From Tetracentron sinense (lineage: Eukaryota; Streptophyta; Magnoliopsida; Trochodendrales; Trochodendraceae), in contig CM026568.1 of the NCBI GenBank assembly GCA_015143295.1, positions 22,512,607 to 22,576,606 of the forward strand: a stretch of 64,000 nucleotides of DNA. Reading direction: 5' to 3'. The translations under genes and the position numbers were made by a program. The number at the start of each line of letters is the position of its first letter. Position 1 is the stretch's first letter. This document shows positions 44,101 through 56,100 of the stretch, piece by piece. The notes below the pieces were generated by a model. The model did no database searches. It saw only the letters and a list, made by a program, of their open reading frames with translations, and was not told where the DNA came from.

Positions 44101-47100
44101 TTGTTGGATTCTGAGAGATGTTAGGAGTTCTCACGGGATGGAATTGTGAAAAAGTGTCATGGCAATGACATTTACTTTTGCCTAGCACAATGTTTAAGGT
44201 GGGTAATAGTTTAGAGGTAAGGATTTTTAGAAGGATTTGTGGTGTGGACCCTCGAAACTCAAGGATGATTTCGACAATATTTTCCTTCAGGCTATTGATT
44301 GGGATGCATCAATGGTGGATTGTTTTGAGTTGAGGCAAAGGGGGTATTGTAGTGCCTGAAGTAGGAAGAGATTTGAATGACTGGGAAATAGATGACATTG
44401 GTAGATTATTGGATCGTCGTAGTTCTTCGCCATCGAGTCCTCAGGACAAGGATCGCAGGATATGGTCTAGAAGCAACAAGGACCGATATGTGATCATTTT
44501 ACAATCTTTTAGCCTAGTACCTTCAACCATAGTTCAAAAACCCGAAAACTCGACTCAAAAGTTAGCCGGGTTGAGTTACTCAGATAACTCGAAAAAAAAT
44601 TCAACTCGGTCCAACTCGGAAGATATATGTAATAACTTGAAAAACCTGTGTTAAAAGAACTCAAGGTACGCTGGTTTTACCACCTCAAACCTATAAACTA
44701 GGTTTAACAAAACCCATAGTAGGTTGTTTTTGTAGACCGAAAGAAATTTGATGCAAAAAATAGTATGACGTTCGAGTTTAGGTTTTAAAAAATGATAAAA
44801 ATACCCTTCTCTGACTCGACCTAGTCCAGTAAGTCGAAAAATACCCTTCTCTGACTCGACCGAGTCACCTGAGTAACTCAGCATATAGTGTCTCCTTCGA
44901 GTTTTGAGGCAACTTGACTCAAAATTCAAGCGAGTCAAGTTACTCGGGTGACTCGCCGAGTTTTCGAACTATGCCTTCAACTCTCTTTTCTCATAGGATT
45001 GTGTGGAATCCCGATGTTCCCTCCAATGTATTCTTCTTCCTCTGAAATGCTTCTTTTAAAATTCTCACTTGCGATCACTTGAAAAATAGAGGGTGGATGA
45101 TAGACAATTGATATTTTCTATACCTGCATGCAGAAGAGTCAGTAGATCATTTTCTTTTGCATTATCCTACTGTGTCTGAAATTTGGGGATATTCTCTCTA
45201 GTAGATGCGGATTAGGTCTTTCCTTCTTCATTTCACAATTTATCTTGTTGGTCGGGCAGGGCCGGGGTCAACCCTAGCCCTACCCTTCCCTATAAAAGTA
45301 GGGCCCTAGCCCAGCCCTAGCCCTTCAAGGGCCGGGATTGATTGGGCCCTAGCCCTGCTCTCAAGGGCCAGGGCAGGGCCAAATGGCCGGAAGAAAGAGC
45401 GGGATTTTTTTTTGTGATTTGAGATGAGATTTTTTTTCTACACCGACTGTCAACCTGACATGGAAATGGATACCCTCCTCTTTTATCCGGACTTGAGACC
45501 GACATTGCAACAAAAAGAGCAATGACAAAGTTAATTTTTTTTCCTTATCAGTGACAGGCATACATGATAGAATAAAACAAAGTAAAACTATATAGAACAA
45601 AATTTATATATCAAAATGCTCTGAGTAGGAGGAGACGATTTCGCATACGAGATTAGGGTTAGGGTTCGTAACGAGTGTCGAGGCCTCGAGGAGTTTTATA
45701 ACGGTGGTCATGTAAAATTACTCATTTAACCCTACTATTAAACCGTTTGAAAGGGTGAAATGAGTAATTTCATAAATATAATATGTATATATATAATATA
45801 CTTTTATGGTTTATAGACCTTAGCTACCGTGTAGCAACTAAGGAGAAGGGCAGGGCTTTAAAGGACAGGGCCGGGGTGAGCCCTGGCCTAGCCCTGTAGA
45901 AGCAGGGCAGGGCAGGGTCGGGTACCCTTCTATGTGGGCTTTTTTGACAGCTCTAACTTTTTGGTCGGTTCTCTTGGTGTTACTTTGTGGTTGATTTGGA
46001 ATGAGAGGAACAGGAAAGATTTTTAGGATACCCAATCTACCCCCTCCTCGTATTTGTTCATGAATAAAATTTCTCATTCTAAAGTGGTGCTCAATACGAC
46101 AGGTGGAAGAGGATTTAGGAAGCCTGATGGGGTGAGAATCATTTTGTCAAGGTGCTTTAGGTCACCTTCAATTTGGAGAGTTATCTTTATTTCTGCCTCT
46201 TTCCTTAATCCCCTGAGTTTATGTGCTTATAAACTTGGTTTTTCCTATTTATTGCTGTCCATTATTAGTGTTATTGTATCTCGCTTAAGTTTATGAAATG
46301 ACATGATATTTACTGATGAAAAAAAATCTTTGCCTTCTAGGGTACCCCTTGGCCCTCTAGGCCCCGGAGGCCACCTTCACTTTTAGATCTGCAAATTGTT
46401 CCATGCTCTGGAGCCATGGGTTTTGTATCTGTGCCACTACACCACAAAGTTTTTCTTTGGTTGTAATTCATCCATCCCTAGATTCCTCAAGGAGAAGGAA
46501 ACAACTCATAATATGTTGAGGCATTGCTGATGCCAAGGCATTAATCAAAGTTGTTTTACCTTATCTTGAACGAGGTTCTGTTTTCCAACTCTGGAGCCTA
46601 TTAATTTAACTTGTCTAATGTTTCTCCGGAAAATAACTATCTATTTTTGATCCCTTTAATGATAGGAGCCCCTGTATTTTTTTCCATAAATACTCTAATA
46701 TGGATACCTAGAACTCTACTAATTATTCGTTTACCCTTGTTTGGTTATGTTATCCAATATTTTCAGCGATTACCTTGCCAGGTTAACTGCCTGACCTGAG
46801 GCTTTACAATATTTTCTTTCAGAATAACAAGAATTTTCCCAGCTGCTAGTAAGGTTACCTTTGAAAAAAAAAGTTGCCTTAACAACCACTATACATTCAT
46901 TAGCGAGTAATAATTGGCTGATTTTTGGACCAGTTTTAAAAGTCTGCATCCTAATTGATTTTTCCTATGAACATGTTCCTTTGGTAGCATTCTTGACAAA
47001 GTTTCCTAAGAAAATGATATGGTCTAGAGGGGTTCCTTTGGTAGAATTCTTGACAAAGTTTCCTAAGAAAATAATATAGTCTAGAGGGGGAGGGAGACAT

Positions 47101-50100
47101 AAAAGCCTTACATGTTGATATAATAACGTTGATACACCAAAGATGGGAAGCATCTATCTCCTAACAATGAAAGGAGCTACCTTGTTCAATAGTAGGGTAC
47201 CTCTAGTCAGCCTCAACAAGCTCTCTCTATGGTAATTTCAAACCAGCGTAGTGGCTGAATTTAGAGCTCTGGTCAATGGTTTGAGATTGCGCAAAAGTAT
47301 TAACTTGACTAATATCATGACTAAGAGTGCCTCCAAGTTGTTATTGGATGTTTTCAATGGACGACAAGATCCTCCTTGAATCTTAACCTGACTAAAGAGC
47401 TAGGACATGATTCGTTATCAAATCTCATTCTGTTTCTAAATTTCCAAACCTCCCAACATAAAAAATTTAATCAAATCCGATAACATAAGGAACTTGGGAT
47501 CTACTAAAAGTCTAAATCTGCAAAAGATGTTTACCAGTATTGTCTGAATCATATCTTGATAGGAGAACGATATGCCAGGCCATCAGCCAAATTGAACCCA
47601 TAGAATTGAAGCCATCTCCCCTCTACCAAGTAAATGATCCAAGGTTCCGACCGAGTTATTTTGTAACAATTACAGCTACATCCAAGATGGACACCTTTTT
47701 TTTTGCATATATTCTTCTACCGGGATGCCTTTAAAAATACCTTCAATGGAATACAAGTTTCCCAAATAAAGAGCTCCAAGATTGAATAGGTTGATAGGTT
47801 TTAATAGAATACCAAGAAGAGCAAATGGAGAAAAGAATCGCGATGCCAAATAACCGGATATTCCTTGGAACGAGTAAAGAGCAGAGAATTCTGAATGTTT
47901 ATGAGGATGTCAGGCTGTAGCAAACTTGAACTTGAGATAATATCATGACCTGTTTGTGTTAAGAAGCATACTAATTGTAGAAGAGGTATTTGGACTGCTT
48001 GAGGGTAGATTTGTTAGAGGACAGTTCCCCAACCAAATGTCATACCTAAAACTGATTTTTGAGCCATTGTCTATCAATCCAAAGCAATTAGAGATCACCT
48101 CTTAGAGTTAGAGATTTATAGCAATTTCCTTCCGGATCCTTGACTCCGACTGTGGAAATTGAAACTGTCACGCACCAAAACCTAGACACAATAATACTCA
48201 TATTTGCATAGATATCGAGGCATGAACCGGAAACAAATTCCAAGATATAATGAAAATTAAAACAATTAAAAATCCATTAAACAGATATAAAATATCCAGC
48301 ACAACTAATGACTCAATAACATGAGTTAACCCAAAAACTAATCACCAAAAGGTTCCACATAGCTACCTCACTATAGTTCTCTCACTCTCTAATAGAAAAG
48401 AAAACTCTAAAACTTGTCTCGTTGGCTCAAGCGAGAATGATCCCTATCCTTCTCAATCACCACCTGAAAAGAATAATCAACAAGGGTGAGCTCCCAGCTT
48501 AACAAGAGAATATAAATATTGCTTAGATGCATTAACAATTTATATGATAAAATGACAAACAAGTTATGCATATTATTCGAGTAAGTCTTTACTTATTCCT
48601 GCCAATAGGGATCTTACACAACTTACCCTATTGACCACGGGAATTTGGGGTCTCACACAACTTACCTTATCCCTCGGGTCTCACATAGTTCACCTATAGA
48701 GAATGAGAATCGTACACAACTCCTCTCAATTCACCTATGGAGAATGAGAATCGTACACAACTCCTCTCAATTAAATTCTATGTTTCTGGGTTGGTACTCT
48801 ACACCACCCTGAAACCATTAGTGGGTTGTACACAACTTCACCCTAGGGTCCTTTTATGGAGGTCTTACACAACTCACTCCTTGAATGACCCTTACCCAAG
48901 GTTTATCACATTGATTATTACAACACTATAATATTAGAAGGTGAATTCCTTATCATCATGCAAACATATCATCATGCAAACATAGCAACATATTAAATGA
49001 TACACATTCAAAGTTATAACAGGCAAGATAATAATTACACCCTAAAAAAAAAAATTCACAATTAAAATCTAGTATGCTATAATTCACAATTAAAATCTAG
49101 GCAGACATAGCAAACTTTATTACAAAAGGGGTTTCAGCTGTGTTCCTATAACTGAAACCTTATAAATATCAAATATTTATAACCCTACAAATTCTCAAAC
49201 TCTTCTAAGATAATGGGGTTCAGGGTTTCACAAACCCCTAAGGGTTTGAAAAATTCTTTTTATGATAATGAGTTTTATAAAACCCTTATACTAGCATAAA
49301 TTAGCTCAATTACTAACCAATTAGTTAGTAACTAATCAGTTAAGTTTGTTAGGGGTATCTTTCAATCATCTAATAAATTAACTAATAAGATATAAGTCAA
49401 GTTCCTAACAGATTATTTAGTAACTAATTAGTTAAGTTTGTTAGAGGTATCGTTCAACCATCTAACAAATTAACTAATGATATATAAAGGAATCCCAACA
49501 AAAAAAATTTCTCATGCCCAAATCATATATACATTCAATTAAAGCATCTTAGAAAAATTAATGTGAAAAATACCCCTTTTCCCGTTTTTGATTTTCAACT
49601 AAGGCTTTGACCTACAAAACTATTGATTTTGGGAAAACTTTCTTTACTAAAGTTGTAGATCTTTTCGAACAGCTCTCATTCCCTTCTTTTATCTCACTTC
49701 TCTTTAAAGTAGACATTACGATTTCCCTTACCAATAGATGTCCCATCTTTCATGACTTTAATAACTTTGTTACCATGATACCTTGTTCTCGAATTGCCTC
49801 AATTTCTTCTTCTCTTGTATCCTCACTTGAGCTATTTTTCAGCCTTTTTTTTGATACATAACAAAGCAATATCAACTTTCGATGTGTCCTTGCCCCTCGG
49901 ACAACAGTGTCAAAAAATTTGTCTCCTTTGTTTAACTCAAGTTTCCATGCCTATGCTCCACCTCCTCCTACTCTGCTCTTGCATCACTTCTTTCATATGT
50001 CTAATGATCCAAAGGGAGGATGTTCTCCCCCTCTCTCCTTCGCCTTTTACCTTAACTAAAATATCAAACCATAGTTACCATAGCGAGAAGCGAAATCGAG

Positions 50101-53100
50101 AACGAAGCAAAATCAAGAGCGAAGCAAAAGCGAGAAGCGGGAATTGAGGCCTCCTAAAATCCTTGAGACAGAATAAGTGAAAAATGATTAAAAAGCAATC
50201 AAGGAAACATGAAAGAAATGCTTGGGGAAGTGTACAAGAAGTGTTTGGGAAGAAAATAAAGATTTGTTTGAAAAAAATGAGTAATAAGCGTTCAGGAAAG
50301 TAAGAAGCAAGTTAGAAGTAATTTCAAAGTTATTGGAAAAATATTGACTATAAAAGGAAATGGGAATAAGTGATTATTAATATGAAGTAAATAACTATAA
50401 GTCTATGCCTTATTGTTGCAGCTACAATACAACAAAATGACCTAAAAATAATACTATGCAAGTACCCAAGAATCATGACATAAATTGCTTCCCAGACGCT
50501 TTCGGAAAATGGGAAAACCTAATCGCACTTGCTTCTGGGGAAGCGAGCTTGTCACCTTGGTCATGGTTTCCTTCCCTACAACTATGCACCAAATTGAACA
50601 TTAGTTTACTACAACTTATTGGTTTGTATTTATATTATATTTATATTATTTAATAGTATTTGCTGAAGAGAACCATCACAAAGGAAAGCTAACCCCCATA
50701 TAGTGTAATGACTCATGGTGGCAACTCTCCATTCAGTCTCAACTTCATTTAGTGTTCTCACTCTTGATCTTTCTCAACCCCTAAAACTCATATTTCTCCT
50801 CTTTCTTTCTCCCATGATCTCTAAGCTTGATCTCTACCCCTCACTTCTAAACCCTGAAAATCCCTCTCTCCCTCAATATAAATATATATACATATGGAAG
50901 GTCATTGGTGAGTTGTGCGGTTATCATGTGGCCATAATCGGTGGTCCATGAGCCTGACTTAACTGGGAAAGCTTTACTTATATATACCCCGTATGTACCA
51001 TGAGATTTTGGCCAAATTGCAGGTCAGACTGACTACTGCAGATTGAACCTGAAAAACTAACTGGAAATATCATCAATTTTTACTTCTTGTCTCTTAAATC
51101 TTAAGAAATCAGAACTTCATAAGTAATGGTTATTTAACTGATTCAGGTGAATTACCTCAAATCCTCCGGATTATTTCTAGTAAACTTCAAATTACTAGTT
51201 GCAATGAATCAAGTAATCTTTTTCCTCGATGGTAGGGATGGTAATTAGCCAGTTGGTCCACTCAGCCCACTAGTCCTGGCCCAGTCTCAGAGAGGGCTTA
51301 GACCAGACGTAGAGGCTTGATCATTCGGTCTAACCTGATATTTCCATGTCATGCCCTATAAAACCCAAGCCTAGGCTATAGGATTTGACTGATCTTTAGC
51401 CTGGCTGGGTTGTATACATAATCACCAAGTCGGTGTTCGGAAATAATTCAGCGGGGGTCCAGTTTGGAAAAAATTGGCAAAATTCAATAAAGTCAGGAAA
51501 ACTTCACGGAAAAAATGAAAAAATAAATTTAATAATTATAAAGAACATGATACCCATCGTATTTACGAAGTCAGAGTTCGGAAATTATTCATCTAGGGCG
51601 AATTTTAAAAAAATATCAGTAAAATTTAGAAATTTCAAAAATAAACCGGGAAATAGTGGGCAAGATATGAAAAAATATAAAATAAGATTAATAATTATGA
51701 AAATATAACCGAACTTTTTTCATATATTAGATATTTGAGCAAGATACGAAAAAATATAAAATAAGATTAATTATTATGAAAATACAAATGAACATTTTTC
51801 ATATATTAGATAGTTATTCTGTTCATTTTCAAAAAGCTGTGAATAATTCGTGTTTAATTTGTAAAATTTGCGACTTTTTGGAAAAGTCATATTTTTCCAA
51901 AGAGTCATAAATACTCTATGAATTACTCGTTCTACAAAATGTTGGGTATTATTTGGGATTTTTTAAAAAATCAGAGAACTTTGTTACTATGGCTATGGTT
52001 GTTCCATAGTTGCCGGGAAGCTATGTACAAGGTGGGAAGCTCGTTTCCCAAACTCGCTTCCTCGGATAAACTCGCTTCCTAGGAAGCTCGTTTCCTCAAA
52101 TAGACTCTCTTCCTAGGAAGCTCGCTTCCATCACGTCTCATCTAGTAGTCAAAGGAAGTTGTATGCGTGAAGTGATGTGGTAGACCACAATCTATAGCCT
52201 AGGGTGTAGATTCTAAGCAAGTATCGTTGGTTTGAAACTTAAGGCACCTACTTTTCCACAAAAATCTCATGTAAGATAAAATCAAAGGTATAACTACCCA
52301 TTAATAACATAATGAGAATGAGGAACCTACATCTCATTTCTCGCTTCCCGTTTCCTAAGGTTTTTTTGAGTCTCGCTTCCCGCTTCTCGCTTTCGCTTTG
52401 CTTCTCGTTTTCGCTTCTCGCTCTGGTAACTATGGGTTGTACACTAGATGCTGATATACATATGGTCATGTATGTTTTATAATTCTCTATCTTATTATAA
52501 GTACACAGGCAATGGCTTGTGCTTAATTAGTATAATATGTAATTTAGTTTATTTTAGCTCCCTAATGTCATAGCATGTGGCAAGGCTGGGCTGTCATGTG
52601 TCAGCCAGGGTCCTGCCCAGCTCAATCTGGCATAGTTCTGCCATGTGCTGAGGTTGGCCAATTACCACCAGTACTCAGTGATTGCATGGGACTGGAACTT
52701 GTTTAACAGACAGCCATTTTTATTTTTTTTTTTCTGGTGATGAACAGACAGCCACTTTACTAATTATTAGAAGGCTTTCTCGAAGTCCATAGTATGTTGA
52801 AATGAATGATAATTTATCAACTATACAGATGGTGCCACGGGAGTCCAGCACAAAGATATTCCCTGTATGCTCTCCAATGGATTGTTGAAGTAAATGGGAA
52901 ACCGACTCCTGATTTGGATGCCTTTGTTCATGTGGTAAAGGTATGTTTTCCCTCTATTGTTACTTTTTAGTTGCTTCAATTTTTGTACCACTATTGTTAT
53001 TGGTTTTTTTGTTGAATATAGCGACCTAGATTACATTGTAGTACTAAAGACCGACACAGAATTCTTCCTCAAAGTGAGGCACAACAATTTGAAAAAATGC

Positions 53101-56100
53101 TTGCAAGTAGTTAGCAAGCCTAGTTTCCAAACCCATAACCAGTTAGTTTGGCGCACAACTGAAGATCAAATAAAGTACAACCAATAAAATCTTTTTGTTG
53201 AGTACAAGCAGGGGCGGAGCCAGGATTTTCTAGTAGTGGGGGCACCCATGCTTGATTGAAAATAGTAGTAATTGTTGATGAATTTTGTGAAGAAAGATTA
53301 AGGGGGTACGAAATATTATGAGTCTAGGTGGATGGGGGGTTTGGGGGCGTAGCCCCCATAATTTTTTTTGACAACTAAGTTTTCAGGTCGTTTTGTCCAT
53401 ACTTTTTGTACATATCTTCAAAGGAGGAGCCGGGAGGGGGGGCGTTTATATATATATATATATATATAATATCTAAATTTTCTACATAGTGGCCCCCCAA
53501 AAAATATTGTAAATATTTCTATATGTATAATATAAAGGAATTGATTCTTTATGTATCACTTTTTAACCTATAGTTAAGATTTATTATCTTAGGAGTTAAT
53601 TTTTTAATAAAAAACCAAGGGTAGATGTATAAACCTTAGGAGTAAGATTTATTATCTCAGGAGTTAATTTTTTAATAAAAACCAAGGGTAGATGTATAAA
53701 CCTTAGGATTGAGTGAATCTTAACCACAATTAATGTGTGTTAAAAGCGACATGTGTCAAGCAGGGGGAGGCACCTTTGTTCCACTAATTAGCTCACCCCG
53801 CATTTGACTACTTCTCATTTCATCTCCTTTAATTATGGTTAGGCTTAACCAACTTAAAGTTTTTTTTTTTTAAAAACGAAGATTAAATGGATGAATCCTA
53901 AGGGTGAGTGAATCTTAACCACAGTTAGTGGGTATTAAAAAGGTGGGCAGAACCAATGAAGACCGGCATTTCATTACATATTGGAAATGCATGGTACGTT
54001 ATATAATGACTATTTAAAGGGAGTGCCCTTGTTTTTCTTGTTGTGGACCCTTTTTTTTTAATGCAAAATTAATGAATTTTATCACTCGAAAAAAATTTCT
54101 CAGGGGCTATGCCTCCAAAACCCCAAAGCCCCAAACCCTCAATCAAATTAATTTTCTTGATATATCTATTTTGGCCCCCCAAGGAAAAATTCCTGGCTCC
54201 GCCCCTACATATCTTATGAGTGTTGTTTCTCCTTATATACGGGACAGCTGCCCCCTTACCTCACAGCTATGCCAAGTTAAATAATTAATTAAATGGTATA
54301 AAATATATTTTTTGTTTTCAAAAGTCCAACTACAGTTGCCCCATAGCTATGTCATATTAAATAATATAGTATAATTTCTTTTAAGGGACAACTGCCCCCT
54401 TGTCCCATGAGTATGCCCAATTAAATACGTAAACAATTTAGTATAAAAAATATGAGTTCGGATCGTGTTCAATTGCATTTTAATTCAAACAGGTCAATCA
54501 CACTTGCATAGCCTTGCTTTAACTCTGGTTAAGAACTTTTAACCCTTAGGATTATTTTTGTTTCTAAAAACAAAGGTTAGAATGTTGAAGCCTAAGGGTT
54601 AGTATATCTTAACCATAGTTACTGGGGTTAAAAGGGACACGTGTGTGAACTCAAATATGATCCCCACTCAAAAAATAAATATTTCCCAAAGTTCAGCAGC
54701 ACCTGCCCCTCATTCCATGCTATACCTAAAACAGAAATGAAAAAAAGATAGTTTTCAAAAGTTGAGTGGGGGCATGTGCCCCCACAGGCCCCCACCTGGC
54801 TCCGCCCCTGAGTACAAGGAACATTCCCAGCTGTAGAATATGGTTGCTCCAGTTTGTGCAAAGTCCAAGACTTTCTAGTGGGTAGGGTTAATAATAACAT
54901 TCAGTTTCCATTAATTCTGTATCTCTTTATAGTGAGAGTCAGTTATCTGTGACGGGTACTTCTGAGTTCTGACAAATCTGCCAATTGTTTCCAATTCTAA
55001 TCGTGGATGTTGAAATCACCTCTCATTAATAACTGTTTGTAACACACAGGAGATTGCTGATAAAAAAAAGAAGGGAAAGTTTAAAAAAAAATGCATCCTG
55101 TCAAAAGCTATTCATATATTTGAGCTTTGTAACTACTAGGTGAAAGGCATTGGATTTGGCTCTAATGGGGGCAAATGAACTGTAGGTTTATGAAGTGACA
55201 TAGATGCCTGTTGTCAAAATTTTCAGCGTGGTATGTTTCTGCCTGGCAGATCAGTTGCATGATCATTATCTGATCCAAATTTGACTCAATAAACTGAGAT
55301 TAAAGTGCTAATAAAGAACAAATATTTCTAGGAGTGCCAAGAATGACTCCCATCCTCCTAAGTCATAACTCTTGTATTCATCCCACTATTAGCAGTGTTA
55401 CATATCTCGTTCTCAGGTTTTTATCGGCCGAAGTTTTTCTCGGAAGATTTTTAAAACTGAATTTTTTTCAGGTATTTCTCGCCTAAATCTCGGCAATGAT
55501 TAAAAAAATATAATAAAATTACAGAAAATAGTAATAAATACCACCAAGTTATAAATCCATAAAACCAACAGCATTGTGTATTTCTCATAATATTTTTAAA
55601 ATCTCGGCTAAATCTCGTGATATTTACGGGATAAAAAGAGGAAATTATATTTCTCATGAGATTTTTAAAACATCGGGATAAAAATGAAGTTTTAAACTTT
55701 AGATATTTTTCTCAGGAGAAATTGGGTATTTCTCGGGCGATTTGTACCAATGATTATCAATACTGGGCAGCTCTCATGGTCATCACTTTCCTAGAGTTTG
55801 GGACTGCAGACTGCCTGTGGAAGTTTTCATTGGGCAAGTCTTGACTCTGGGATTGAGTTAGAGAATATATCTTGAACTTCTTTTCATTGTCAAAATTAAG
55901 AGTTAGGGCTGAGATGCCTGTACAAGTTTCTAAATTGTCATTCTCAGGAGTTCCTCTACATATCAGGTCCCAGTGCTTGGAGTTTATTATCTTTGGGTAT
56001 ACCATCCAATGTTGAAGGTGCTTACCTGATAGTAAAGCACTAGGGAGTATAGACTAATCACTGATCAGGCACTGCAACCTACATGGTTCTTAAAGGGCCG

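Larger units (their letters stand above)
43480..46110 (+). mobile_element. Decayed L1-type LINE with two hAT insertions
   Basis: + strand. RT C-terminal part at 43560-44100 (KVNLAKNQIWKVDEVPYLDG, LAACLGCKIGSLVSVYLGMP, then GWKSFFLSKGGKLTLIKSTL, frame-shifted at about 43760). Then the zinc-like region at 44995-45180 (RIVWNPDVPSNVFFFLWNAS, AEESVDHFLLHYPTVSEIWG), then LGVTLWLIWNERNRKDF at 45970-46030. hAT elements at 44528-44973 and 45256-45960 interrupt it; skipping each element and one copy of its duplication makes the flanking LINE sequence continuous. Stops show it is dead. Confidence 0.85.
48166..49620 (+). mobile_element. LTR-like block, start only
   Basis: Begins TGTCACGCACCAAAACCTAG, like the TGT(C/A)ACGCCCC start of many plant LTRs, and has the same general composition as the solo LTRs above. 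No matching CA end with duplication of GAAAC was found. Contains two internal tandem repeats (48690-48771 and about 49328-49511). Confidence 0.4.

Noticed and set aside
50070..52434. One 2.4 kb element spanning both CATAGTTACC ends
   Set aside because: The outer flanks do not match, whereas 52005-52434 alone has near-identical 8-bp flanks; two separate insertions explain the data better.
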